64,000 nucleotides of DNA from Phymatolithon calcareum (taxonomy: Eukaryota; Rhodophyta; Florideophyceae; Hapalidiales). The notes beneath the pieces are model-generated. The model was not told the DNA's origin. It did not search any database and saw only the letters and a list, made by a program, of their open reading frames with translations. The first letter of the stretch is position 1; the number at the start of each line of letters is the position of its first letter. This document shows positions 1 to 9,677 of the stretch, piece by piece. A program made the position numbers and the translations under genes. The stretch covers positions 496,001 to 560,000 of the forward strand of contig OZ345353.1 of the NCBI GenBank assembly GCA_977006965.1, written 5' to 3'.

Positions 1-2
1 CT

Positions 3-3000
3 TCAATGTCTCAAACTGTCGTCAAAGAAACTGGCCCTTTTCCTACTACGAGCGCAATGGGTTCATCTTCCCAGCGTTCGGGTGACCCAAGCTTGCACAC
101 CGGTTCGTTCATTTATCACTTCGACTTTGCGGGCTGCACTGCATCTGTGATGCTACCTAGAGGCAACGGGGAAGAGACGTTGGGGCGTACGAATGATTTA
201 TGTTTGGAAATACAGCAATCCTTGGTTGACGTCGAGGTGCATAAGGGAATTCGAATGGCAAAGATACGAACTAGGCTTGGAGTTAAAGGTGGTATGCGCA
301 CAGCTTCGAACCAATCCGTGCAGTCTAGTGAATTGGAAGGGCAAATTGTGGATGAAGTGCCTTTAAATGTGTCCTACCAAAAAAGGAGCTTTGATGTCGA
401 CATTGGAGAAGTGAATGTTCATTTGTCAAATGGAAATGCAGAAATCTGCGCAAATGTGTTGGCCTTCTGCGTCAGGCAGTTTCAACAGTCGAGCCTGTTG
501 AACCAAGACAAGGTTCTCAGTTTGGACAATGCGGAAATAGAAGAGCAATTGCCTGTTCCAAACCCATCGTGCTGGCTACCGCGCATTTCTCTTCAAATAG
601 GCGCGCTTACGGTGGATGTAGACGCCGAACATGCACCTCGGGCTGTCTCTATCACTCTCAAATGCATTTCGGGAATTGTCGAAAGCGAAGAATCGGTCCA
701 AATTTCGGCGAGGGATTTTATCTTGGCGGAGAAGAACAGCAGGGCTATGGTGCAGATATTCCCGATAACTGCAGATGACCACGGTCTGTCTTTTCGATAT
801 TCAGCAAGCGGCCACTGTTCAAGTCCCAGTGGAACTAACTCAATATCCAGTTCATTCTCAGGAATACTGATGACAGCTGGAAATGCAAGTATCCTTGGTT
901 CTCCGAACAGCGTTTCAAGAATATTGGATATTGTTGCACTGTACGCAAAACATGTCGTTCGTCCACTTCAGCTATCGCAAAGCGATAACCTTGGCGAAGT
1001 GACTGAAAGCCATCCACAGGCATTGAAATTTTCAATTGTCGTGAAAGTTCTATCAGTGGAGATAGCAACTGATGACACTCGTGCCTTCTTGCGAGCAGAG
1101 GCATGCGACTACGATTTTCTGAGTGGGAAACACACAGGAACCTTCCAAACGGTAGAAGTTCTGGACTTGAGCAACAAATCTGGGAACTACTACAGAGCTG
1201 TGGAAACAGTAGTGCAAGACCCTGTCGACGCCGTGAATGAAAAATGTGTGACGTTTACCGTGGAAGAAGCAGATGCTGTTATTCACTTGTCCGGTCTCCA
1301 TGTTGTCGTTTTGCGCTCTTTTTTGGACGAACTCCTCAATGTAATCTCAAGTATAACGGATGTCGTCCAACTGTTTGCACACGAGTTTAAAGGTGTCGTC
1401 AACCATTGCTATTCTCCCATGCTTGAAGCTGAAACTGCAATTGTATCTGATAGCGATTCAAGCGGGCCTCGTGTTATTGAAGAACCAAAGGAGCCGAGCG
1501 GCAGTAAACTTGTCATTGAGGGCAAATTCTTGAAGATCACAGCACCAGTTCACAAGTCATCGTTTGGAGCTCTTCGCATGAGTCTTCCAGAAGTCATGTT
1601 GTCGTTCGTAGGAGGCTCACAGGTTGCGAAATTTCGCAAAGTTACTCTGCTCACCAGACCTGCTCGTGCCAGTCCGCACGTATCAGTTGCAAGCTCTAGT
1701 CAAGGCCCATTTATTCGAGAGTGGAATGTATTAGTGAGAAGCCTGGACTTGGATCTAAGTCACAAGCAACAGAGCTTCTATCAAGAAGCTTTTCAAGGAG
1801 TGGAGCGCCCAAGCAAGTCTCGATCTCAGTGGTCGGTCGATGTTTTAAGCCGGGTTGCCGTTCTTCTTGCTCCTAGTCAAATTTTTCTAATAAGGACCTC
1901 AATTTTCCAGTTGTTCCCTCAATTATCGGAGAACGTCACTGTTTCTGAAAGCAGTCTTGACGGGCAAAGCAAGTGCGGTACTGATATGGACAAGAATTTG
2001 TTTAAAGGGCAGGAATCTATACCCGCAAACGAAGTCGATGTGCATCCTGTTTGTGATCATTTGATGATCAATGTTGGCACAGAAGTAATATCCGTGGATT
2101 TACTCGAAGAAGGGGATCATGGCTCCATCGTGGCGTCCATAGCAAACATAAGCTGTGGACCGTGTTGGTATGCTTTGGAATCCATTCAGGAGACAAGCAG
2201 CTCTTCGAACAGCACCCGCGTCACGCGGAAGACACTCGATATTCATTCTCTTTGGGTTGAGGATCATCGAAAAGGTGTTCCGCGACAGAGAGAGCTTGTC
2301 TTGGCTATTCGGGCACCTTCCGATTTGCGTCAAAGTTTCTTCAAGAGAGAGGACAGCGAAACGTCGTCATGTTCTATTCACATCGAAAGTTTACGCCGCT
2401 TTGAGAATGACGAAGAAAAGCTTTCGTCAAAGCTTCTAATCTCAGAGCCTCTAATTTGTTTCTGTCCAGAGCTGATTGCATCCTTGTCAAATTTTTTCAA
2501 TGATTCAATTTCCGTTGGGGAGCTTGGTCACGATGGGAGCACAGCTTCGTCCGGTACAATTGTCGATGATGATGAGGACGAGACTGATGGTGATGAACAG
2601 CACAACGTTAATGTCGGTCCTGTTCAAAGAACAAGCACTGTGACGCGTCAAACGCAACTTCCAAATGAAGCCGTTGCTTTCAAGTACTCGATATCTATTT
2701 CTCAACCCACGGTTTTTATTCCTTTTCGCTCTGTTCTCAAGGATAAATATGGGCTTAAATTAACGAGCAGCGGAGTCAAAGCATCTCTGCTTGTTGGAAA
2801 AGACGGCTGCGTACTGCGCGATTCCTCGATACGAGGTCGAAATATCCATGTTTCTATGCCGCAGCAAGGAGATACGGCCTTTCGAACTGCAAGTACTATG
2901 TGCAGTTCTGATACTCTGCATAATTTCCGTGCTGATGAGGAAGATTTGCCTGTGAATGATCCAAATTCTTCCTTTGCTTACGAAACCCCGTCGGAGTACG

Positions 3001-4961
3001 CCATTGCCTTTAGCAGAGGACGAAAAACGCCGTCTCTGTACGTGTGGGCAAGAATGGAAGATGGTCCAGCTGTTTCCGCAAGCATATCTGGGGTTATTGC
3101 CAAGCTCCCTACAACAGGCGATGAGTGCTGGGGTGTTTCCATCGCTGGGATCACTATCGAGTCCGAATTATCGGCTTTTTTGCATTTTATGTCTCTTTTT
3201 GAGCGTCTGGCAATAACACCAGAGCCCGTTGAGATTAGCACTGCATCGCAGTCAATGGAGTCATCACCGCCTGTGGATTTATCAGTTCGGCATATAGCTG
3301 TGCACGTTCTCGTCCCTTTGGCGGATGATGGTGCCGGGGAAAACCTGCGCAACTTTCGTCTGAGGTTGCGTGGCGCTGTGCGACTGCGATTTGGTCGAGA
3401 CATGGCGTTCATAAGTTCTCGAATTAGAGTTTCTGCTGATGTACTCAATGAAAGCACCGGAATACGAGACCAGCTTCTTGCGCCTTGTGATGTGAAATTG
3501 AAAGTTGATACAGTTTCCTCTCGAATTTCTGTCACCGTTCCAATGTCAATTCAAGTCACGATAAGTCCTGTTACTGTGAGAACTGTAACATGGGTTGCCG
3601 TTTTGACGAACAACTACTTGCAAAAACAAAGTCAAGGTGTCAAACCTGATTCTCTTCCAACTCCTGGGGTCGTGGAGGAAGATAGGAGTATGGATGGGAC
3701 AGAAATATTCATCAATATTCGGGGAATCGTAACGTCCCTGGTTTCCCAAGAACCTCGTGCGCAATTGATGAGGTTTGTATTCCGAGATATTCGAGCGTGC
3801 GCGTTGTGGGTAACCGAGGAATGGTCTTGGGGAAGCTTGGAGTTTGAGGTAGGAGATATTTTGCTCGAAGATGTTATCTCATGGCGGGTGTTCGGGAACG
3901 ATGTAGCGGAGGACGATCCGATTGAATGGGCCACCATGTTTTCCGGTACAGCTGATGTTTCGAATACGAGCTCTCGCTTCCAAGTACCGCAAATTCTTCC
4001 TGCCAGTTCCTCTCCTCCCGATCCAAGAAAACCTTTCCTGCAGCCCGGGTCCTTTGACCATGAGAAACAGCAGATGTCATCTCCGATCCCTACTGAAGAT
4101 TTGTCAATAGATGAATCATTAACCCGCGCGCGCTCTGGGCAAAAGACTTCCTTTCTCAGCGTTTTTTCAAAATGGCAATACCCGTCGCAGCACGTGTCTG
4201 TTCAAGTTGCCGTAGGTGCCTTGGACTTCCGTCTGAATTCAGCCATATTGCCGAGTACTCTGGTCTGGATTGGATCGATTTCTGCGGCGGTTGAAGACGT
4301 GCTCCGAGCGAATGCAGAGAGGAACACGTTTCCGGAAACGGATCGTGCAGATGACCGGTATTACGATGCTCCCATACCAATTTGCATCGATAACTTCGTT
4401 ATTGAACCTATTACGATAAGGATCGCGACAAAAGCCCCTCCGCGTCCTATCGAACAATCAGCCTTTCGCCGTATCTTGGATTGGCTCATCGGGTCTGATT
4501 TTATGTCAGGGCTCACAATAGAGACGACACGAATTTCTTTCGGCGGTGAGTTTATGGGCCTTCCTGGCCTTTTTTGCAAACTACGGGCCGAATATTTTAA
4601 TGCGCTAATGTCAAGGTACATGATCGGGCAATTATTCATGCAGGTGCCTGCTCTTTCGTCATTAACGCGTGTTGGTGCTAGCACTATGCTCCGACGTAGT
4701 AGAGTTCTTGTCGGTACAGCGACTGCGTCCTCTGCACCCAACGAAGTGGCACGACCCACTTTCGGACTCGCCACTGCTCTTGTACAATATTCTGGGGCGT
4801 CCGATAACCAAGAAACCAGCTTGATTGGAAAGTTGCTCTTCACGAGAGTTGATTGCGTGATAACGCGGATACAACCATTTCATGACGAAGGAACGCAGGA
4901 AACTCGGTCGGATCACACTAGTGATAGCGTTCAAATCTTGGATATTACTGGCATCTATTAA
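3..4961 (+). CDS. VPS13-like bridge lipid-transfer protein, 3' part of gene
   Basis: The reading frame is open to the left edge, so the Met at position 6 is probably internal and the gene starts outside the window. About 1650 residues are visible. Family resemblance is confined to the C-terminal third. Near residues 1140-1200 there is a segment of the VPS13 middle-domain type, where an N-x-x-T-G-x-x-x-x-L-L core is followed by beta strands. Around residues 1455-1470 the PICIDNFVIEPITI segment matches the VPS13 pattern of a beta strand followed by 'lxPIxI'. After it comes a helical segment with a Y-x-x-x-x-L-F motif. VPS13 proteins are rod-like channels that move phospholipids between organelles at contact sites. 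The N-terminal chorein domain would lie upstream, and the usual Gly-rich C-terminal helices are poorly conserved. ATG2 or another bridge-like protein is the alternative. The gene is intronless over 4.9 kb. Confidence 0.5.
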   Translation, partial: SMSQTVVKETGPFPTTSAMGSSSQRSGDPSLHTGSFIYHFDFAGCTASVMLPRGNGEETLGRTNDLCLEIQQSLVDVEVHKGIRMAKIRTRLGVKGGMRTASNQSVQSSELEGQIVDEVPLNVSYQKRSFDVDIGEVNVHLSNGNAEICANVLAFCVRQFQQSSLLNQDKVLSLDNAEIEEQLPVPNPSCWLPRISLQIGALTVDVDAEHAPRAVSITLKCISGIVESEESVQISARDFILAEKNSRAMVQIFPITADDHGLSFRYSASGHCSSPSGTNSISSSFSGILMTAGNASILGSPNSVSRILDIVALYAKHVVRPLQLSQSDNLGEVTESHPQALKFSIVVKVLSVEIATDDTRAFLRAEACDYDFLSGKHTGTFQTVEVLDLSNKSGNYYRAVETVVQDPVDAVNEKCVTFTVEEADAVIHLSGLHVVVLRSFLDELLNVISSITDVVQLFAHEFKGVVNHCYSPMLEAETAIVSDSDSSGPRVIEEPKEPSGSKLVIEGKFLKITAPVHKSSFGALRMSLPEVMLSFVGGSQVAKFRKVTLLTRPARASPHVSVASSSQGPFIREWNVLVRSLDLDLSHKQQSFYQEAFQGVERPSKSRSQWSVDVLSRVAVLLAPSQIFLIRTSIFQLFPQLSENVTVSESSLDGQSKCGTDMDKNLFKGQESIPANEVDVHPVCDHLMINVGTEVISVDLLEEGDHGSIVASIANISCGPCWYALESIQETSSSSNSTRVTRKTLDIHSLWVEDHRKGVPRQRELVLAIRAPSDLRQSFFKREDSETSSCSIHIESLRRFENDEEKLSSKLLISEPLICFCPELIASLSNFFNDSISVGELGHDGSTASSGTIVDDDEDETDGDEQHNVNVGPVQRTSTVTRQTQLPNEAVAFKYSISISQPTVFIPFRSVLKDKYGLKLTSSGVKASLLVGKDGCVLRDSSIRGRNIHVSMPQQGDTAFRTASTMCSSDTLHNFRADEEDLPVNDPNSSFAYETPSEYAIAFSRGRKTPSLYVWARMEDGPAVSASISGVIAKLPTTGDECWGVSIAGITIESELSAFLHFMSLFERLAITPEPVEISTASQSMESSPPVDLSVRHIAVHVLVPLADDGAGENLRNFRLRLRGAVRLRFGRDMAFISSRIRVSADVLNESTGIRDQLLAPCDVKLKVDTVSSRISVTVPMSIQVTISPVTVRTVTWVAVLTNNYLQKQSQGVKPDSLPTPGVVEEDRSMDGTEIFINIRGIVTSLVSQEPRAQLMRFVFRDIRACALWVTEEWSWGSLEFEVGDILLEDVISWRVFGNDVAEDDPIEWATMFSGTADVSNTSSRFQVPQILPASSSPPDPRKPFLQPGSFDHEKQQMSSPIPTEDLSIDESLTRARSGQKTSFLSVFSKWQYPSQHVSVQVAVGALDFRLNSAILPSTLVWIGSISAAVEDVLRANAERNTFPETDRADDRYYDAPIPICIDNFVIEPITIRIATKAPPRPIEQSAFRRILDWLIGSDFMSGLTIETTRISFGGEFMGLPGLFCKLRAEYFNALMSRYMIGQLFMQVPALSSLTRVGASTMLRRSRVLVGTATASSAPNEVARPTFGLATALVQYSGASDNQETSLIGKLLFTRVDCVITRIQPFHDEGTQETRSDHTSDSVQILDITGIY

Positions 4962-6004
4962 GGAATGTTAGGCAAGCAAAACTCATACGTTTTTGAAAAC
5001 ATTTTGCAGATCCATCACGCTTCGGCCACTTCGGAGTTGGGCGCGGCATTCAAACACTTCGGGAAGGATGAGAAAATTAGGATGCAACGTTTGTCTTGAA
5101 CCACTCTGGAACGAGTCGAGATTAATGTATCTGTATTTGTGCAAAGCTTCGTCCTCCACTTTGTACTTTGCTTTGCCACGAATAGTTGCTGCTCTGCACT
5201 GCAAGTCGTACGCATCACTTGCCTACGGGTCTTTCTTGCCTGCTCGTTGGTGACTACTCGTGACGCACCCGAGAAGATGGGTTCGCTCGGAGCCTAACTC
5301 GTGAGCTAAATGTGCGTGGGACATCTTGGATTAAACACAATGCTGTACCGTAGACGGAATCCGTGAAATGAGTCCGAGGTTCCCAAAACCGGTTCTAGTT
5401 CATTGAACGAAAATCTATGATCTCAAACTTCGATTCTAAACTTTTTTCTCTTTCCTCTTCCGAATGATACCACTTTTACTGTACCTACCGAAGTGCAAAA
5501 ATAGCGAATAAATATGCCTTGGAAAATTTGAATCCCGATTCCTGTTCGTACGCGGTTCACGTGTGAAGATAAAAGTGACTTTTCTTTCTTCAGTCAATGA
5601 CGACCTTTAGACGCACAGCTACAGGGGAGACATTCTCCATTACAGCCCGAAGCGAGCGTCTTCGTGTCATGGTCTTATTTAGTGTTGACACTTTCAGCAC
5701 GAAGAGAGCGGCAGGTCCTTTTTAACGCCAAATGAAAGCTTGCGGCATCAACGAGACTCACATAACATATTTCGCATTGGATTCCTTCCGAATAAGCGCA
5801 ATTGTTCAATAGGGCTATGCTTATGAAGAATACGAGGAAGATGAAGAGCGTCTTCGCGAAGACACATGGAAAACAATTTGTCTTGGCTAAGACACTCTGT
5901 CATCAATCCGCGGAATGATGATATTACTAATGTATTAGTATTGTGCCCCAAATTATGACGGGGAAACGTACTGTAGTTCCTACTCATTCAGCATGGGTAC
6001 TAGA
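4962..6004. other. Intergenic, no gene seen
   Basis: This is the 3' flank shared by the convergent VPS13-like and oxidosqualene cyclase genes. Short open frames exist on both strands, but none shows a recognisable motif or coding bias. I see no tRNA, repeat or mobile element here. Confidence 0.5.
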
Positions 6005-8209
6005 TTACATTGTAAGGTGGTAATACTCAGCCAACGCCCAGATTGGAAAAATGTTACGATACTGCGAGTAAGAAATCATGCAGTTCCGATTGAAAACTCC
6101 ACATATCGTCTGCTGTGGCCAGTCACCATCTTTCTCCTGTGTCCGGATTAGAAAGTCTGCCGCTCGTCTCAGAGCGTCTCGATCCGGCCATTTGGCAAGT
6201 GACAGCAGCAGTAGCGCCCAAGCCGTGGAAACAACAAGGCCCTCCTTGGACTGAGTGTAAACTTTGTCCTGTGACGACAGATAACTCTCTCCCCAGCTGC
6301 CGTCCTCGCGTTGTTTCCCGGCCACAAACGCGCATCCGTCGCGCATCGCCTTGCAATTTTCCAGTGTGCGACCTGCCCCAACAAGAGCGTCGATGGCGAA
6401 CCAAGCGGCGTAGAGGAAGCACACGCCCCACGACCCGTACCATGATCCGTCACTACGTTGTTCACGTTCGATGAACGCGATGCCGCGTTCGATCGACGTG
6501 TCGATTACCTTGCAGCGTTCGTGCTGTGGGTACTGCTTTCGGAATTCTGCAAGGCCACATAGTGCGCTCGACGAACATTCGACGTAGGAGTAATCTATCA
6601 TGATGTCGCCGAATATTTCCGACGGGTTGAGATATTCTAGCCAATTCGGGCCGCGCGTGAGCTCGTAAGTGGCCCATCCGCCATCGCGGTTTTGGTAGGA
6701 TAGGATCATGTCCACTGCTTCTAACAAACGATGTTCGGAAATGTGAGTTCGCTTCGGTACCCATGTCGCGGCCTGTAGTCGTAATGCTGCCTTGAGACCC
6801 TCCCCAGTACAGTCCGCAATAGGCCATCCATGATCCACGGTGGAAAACGGCCAGGCGCCCGTGGAAATGTGGCGGTAGAACCGATCCCTTTGTGGGACGT
6901 CTACGCGAACCTGTGTTATATCGATGTAGTGGTGTGCACGAGACAATGTTTCTGATAATGGCGCCATCAGACTCTCGCCTGCAGCGGTATAGGCCTGAGA
7001 AGCGAATGCTGTATCCCATAGCTGCGACCCGTTGTATCCCTGCATTTTCATGCCATCTTCAGCAAGCCAAAGATAATCCTTCAGTCTTTCAACATGCTTC
7101 GCCACGGCAGGACTTTCCGGGTTGTCAAACCAGACGCACAGAAAGTTGATCACTTTGTTCACCGGTCCTATGTCAATATAGTTTGTATTTTCGTCCTCTG
7201 CCACGATCTGTGCCATCGTCTCTTTTAATGCACAATCTCGCAATGTCTGTTTCCCAGGGAAAGGTATTTTCTCGAATAACACCAGAGCACCCCACAGAAC
7301 GCGTTGCAACTTGGGCCGCTCCACATAAATATCCACCTCACAACAATGCCCGCGATACGTGGCCCAAGGGACGTCCGCATATCGCATGGGATACAATTCT
7401 TCACGGATTTCGCGCACGAGGGCGTCAATAGGTCCCACGGCGCGTTTGCCGTACAGATGACTCATGGGCAGGTAAACGACGCGGCAATGGCACCAAAAGC
7501 GGGCCGGGTGAACAGGCAGTGCGTACGGTAGAAGCCAGAACTCTGGCGTCAGCGGATCGAGTCCGTCCCAGTCGTATACACCCAGGACGGCCAGCCAAAA
7601 CTTTCCCCACCCTGGAGTGCCCCCTGCACCGCCGTGCCGCTGAATCCAGTCGCGGGCGGAGCAGGCAGCCGGATCATCGGCTGGAACGCCGAGTAGACGC
7701 ATGGCGACGTAGTTGAGCGAGGTACCGAACATGGTGGAATGGTGCTCAATATGAAGGCCATAGCCGCCGTCCGGATTCTGGTGTACGCGCAGGAAACGGC
7801 GCATCTCGTTCGTCTGCGGGACACCTAAGTCCGTGCCAGTGATATGACAGGCGATGATCATGCCGGGAAGGAGAAACATGGGCCCACCGTAATCGCCAGC
7901 CCAATGACCATCTCCGCATTGAAGAGATGCAAAGAATTTGGCCCCTTTCAACAAGGTTTGAGCAACGGGCGTTGTGGCGGCATCCACATCCAGTTGCGAA
8001 GACTGATCAGAAGCAGATGCAGAGACGGCAGCCCCAAGGTGACCTGCTCGAGCTTGGGCCCGAAGAATGGCGTCCGAAGCGTGCGCTGTGGAGGAGGCGA
8101 CATAGCGCGCTCGAGCAGCCTGGACTTGGGAATGCTCCTCGCAGTCCTGAGATGCGTCTTGGTGATAATGCCACCATTGCCGACCACGCTCGTAGTGAAG
8201 TCGCCACAT
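6005..8209 (-). CDS. CAS: Oxidosqualene cyclase, cycloartenol synthase type
   Basis: This 734-residue, single-exon protein should cyclise 2,3-oxidosqualene to the first sterol precursor at the ER membrane. The start MWRL matches the MWKLK opening of plant cyclases, so the ATG at 8209 is well placed. At least six QW repeats are visible (for example QNPDGGYG, QNRDGGWATYE, QRSDGSWYGSWG, QREDGSWGES). The catalytic acid lies in DCTGE with Asp at residue 466, preceded by HGWPIA, so His is 460 and Ile is 464. In Arabidopsis CAS1 the corresponding His477 and Ile481 direct cycloartenol formation, while lanosterol synthases carry Val at the Ile position. The YNGSQLWDTAF segment also matches the cycloartenol type. 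The motif is usually DCTAE, so the Gly is a variant. Length is close to the roughly 760 residues of plant enzymes. The gene is divergent from the hydrolase at 8492. Confidence 0.93.
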   Translation of the reverse strand: MWRLHYERGRQWWHYHQDASQDCEEHSQVQAARARYVASSTAHASDAILRAQARAGHLGAAVSASASDQSSQLDVDAATTPVAQTLLKGAKFFASLQCGDGHWAGDYGGPMFLLPGMIIACHITGTDLGVPQTNEMRRFLRVHQNPDGGYGLHIEHHSTMFGTSLNYVAMRLLGVPADDPAACSARDWIQRHGGAGGTPGWGKFWLAVLGVYDWDGLDPLTPEFWLLPYALPVHPARFWCHCRVVYLPMSHLYGKRAVGPIDALVREIREELYPMRYADVPWATYRGHCCEVDIYVERPKLQRVLWGALVLFEKIPFPGKQTLRDCALKETMAQIVAEDENTNYIDIGPVNKVINFLCVWFDNPESPAVAKHVERLKDYLWLAEDGMKMQGYNGSQLWDTAFASQAYTAAGESLMAPLSETLSRAHHYIDITQVRVDVPQRDRFYRHISTGAWPFSTVDHGWPIADCTGEGLKAALRLQAATWVPKRTHISEHRLLEAVDMILSYQNRDGGWATYELTRGPNWLEYLNPSEIFGDIMIDYSYVECSSSALCGLAEFRKQYPQHERCKVIDTSIERGIAFIEREQRSDGSWYGSWGVCFLYAAWFAIDALVGAGRTLENCKAMRDGCAFVAGKQREDGSWGESYLSSQDKVYTQSKEGLVVSTAWALLLLSLAKWPDRDALRRAADFLIRTQEKDGDWPQQTICGVFNRNCMISYSQYRNIFPIWALAEYYHLTM

Positions 8210-8491
8210 GATAAGTGTAGGGGAGGTAGTTGGGTGAGATGAAGTTGTGGACCACGGGCAATGATGGAATAAAAGGCGGTGGAGGCGGGGAGAGGGGGAT
8301 CGGATGCACGCGAAGCGGAATTAAGATCTGAGAGTGCTCCTTCGCGTGGACCAATGAACGTGATCACAGTGTATGATCTCCGGCTCGGCAATGCTTCGGT
8401 CAGATCCAATTGGTCTTCCATGTGAATTCCCTCAAAATGATTCACGGCGTTTACTCCTGGCCAGGCAGGTGGACCCGGGGGTCATCTGGCA
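8210..8491. promoter_or_regulatory. Shared divergent promoter region
   Basis: These 282 bases separate the start codons of the oxidosqualene cyclase (minus strand) and the isochorismatase-family hydrolase (plus strand), so both promoters must lie here. I see no clear TATA box. The assignment rests only on gene orientation and spacing. Confidence 0.4.
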
Positions 8492-9091
8492 ATGGCCGCA
8501 GCACTAGACAGACGTGCGCTGCACGTATGCGTTGACATGCAAAGACTATTTCTAGAGCCTTCTAGTGTCTGGCATGTATCAACTGGGGTGGGAATACTTC
8601 CAAAAATTGAGCATCTTTGCTCTCATGCCGGCCAACAAACGGTGTTCACAAGATTTATAACACCAAAAAATGCAGATGAGAAGAAGGGACAAGGTCGTTG
8701 GGAGGACTACTATCGTCGTTGGCCGCAAGTCACGCAGGATAATAAACCTGTGGATCTCCTTAATCTCCATCCGAATCTGGCAGCCCTCTCCTCATCCGAC
8801 CGCGTATTTGACAAGGGTACGTACAGCGCGTTTTCAAGCCCGCGGTTTGCACAGATGATTGAGCAGAAAAAGCCCAGCGCGCTAGTTTTTACCGGCGTTG
8901 AAACAGACGCTTGCGTAATGGCGACCGTTTTTTCGGCAGTGGATCTGGGGTACCGATGCGTTGTGGCGACAGACGCTGTGACCAGCTCGTCGCAAGCTGC
9001 CCATTTGGCGTGTATAAACCATATCTACACGCGCTTTGAGACCCAGATCGAGCTTGCAACGGTGAACGACATCATCTCGCAATGGAATTAG
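8492..9091 (+). CDS. Isochorismatase-family cysteine hydrolase
   Basis: This 199-residue protein has the complete catalytic triad of the family. Asp15 lies in VCVDMQRLF, Lys108 in FDKGTYSAF, and the nucleophile Cys141 in GVETDACVMATVFSAVDLGY. Members hydrolyse isochorismate, nicotinamide, carbamoyl or similar amide and ether substrates. The sequence does not show which substrate is used here, though the short single-domain form and the cis-peptide-type GVETDAC segment resemble plant and bacterial nicotinamidase-like hydrolases. No targeting peptide is evident, so it is probably cytosolic. The ATG at 8492 is followed directly by the family's first beta strand, which supports this start. It is divergent from the cyclase gene, and no functional link between the two is implied. 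Confidence 0.9.
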   Translation: MAAALDRRALHVCVDMQRLFLEPSSVWHVSTGVGILPKIEHLCSHAGQQTVFTRFITPKNADEKKGQGRWEDYYRRWPQVTQDNKPVDLLNLHPNLAALSSSDRVFDKGTYSAFSSPRFAQMIEQKKPSALVFTGVETDACVMATVFSAVDLGYRCVVATDAVTSSSQAAHLACINHIYTRFETQIELATVNDIISQWN

Positions 9092-9677
9092 CCACATTCA
9101 CCTTGTCCTTCAAGCAAGAGCTGTTGTGAGCCCCTGTTAGCACATCGGGGCAAACCTTTCCGTACGTTCGAACGAGTGGATTGCCGCTCGAGCAGAAGAA
9201 AAAACATTCCGCTCGGAGTCAGCTGGAAACATACGTCCCAAAAATAGGCGCCTATCCACGCACATTCTTTGAATTTTTGAAATAATTTTGAATTACAGAA
9301 ATCCACTAGAATCAATACAATTAATCATTTGAAGTAATCTAAAAAGTCTCATACCCACCCGCAAATCATACCCTATCCCGCACGGACCATCCACGTGGGA
9401 CCCGCTAGAGGCGCCAAAATCAACCACTACAACGTCGGCATTTGCTTACAGTAAGCATAAGTCGGTTATGCGAAAACAGCCGTGCATGCTTCTGTACTCA
9501 CCCGAGAATGACCCTATTCCAGGTACAAGGCCACTTCAAACGAACAAAACCCGTATTGCTCGTCCCAGAGAACCGTTAGCGTGTTGCTCACGGCCTGCAA
9601 ACAGCACGTGCGTATCCGTCTCGAGGAATCGCATTGAGCGCCGCTGTCGCAACAACCGCCCGCCCGCCGCCGCCGCG
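9092..9677. other. Intergenic and 5' region of the DHHC gene
   Basis: No separate gene is seen. An ATG at 9468 is in frame with the DHHC gene and would add 70 residues that are Arg- and Pro-rich and have no family resemblance. I treat it as leader sequence or an alternative start. Confidence 0.45.

Noticed and set aside
2978-4843. Antisense frames of 100-185 codons within the VPS13-like gene
   Set aside because: They are shadows of the sense frame with no start context or motif.
8007-8445. Minus-strand frames overlapping the cyclase start and its promoter
   Set aside because: They are out-of-frame shadows of the cyclase N-terminus and GC-rich leader. The cyclase start MWRL is supported by the family.
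9468-9677. 70-residue N-terminal extension of the palmitoyltransferase
   Set aside because: The extension lacks family similarity and the ATG at 9678 begins just ahead of the conserved part. Kept only as an alternative start.
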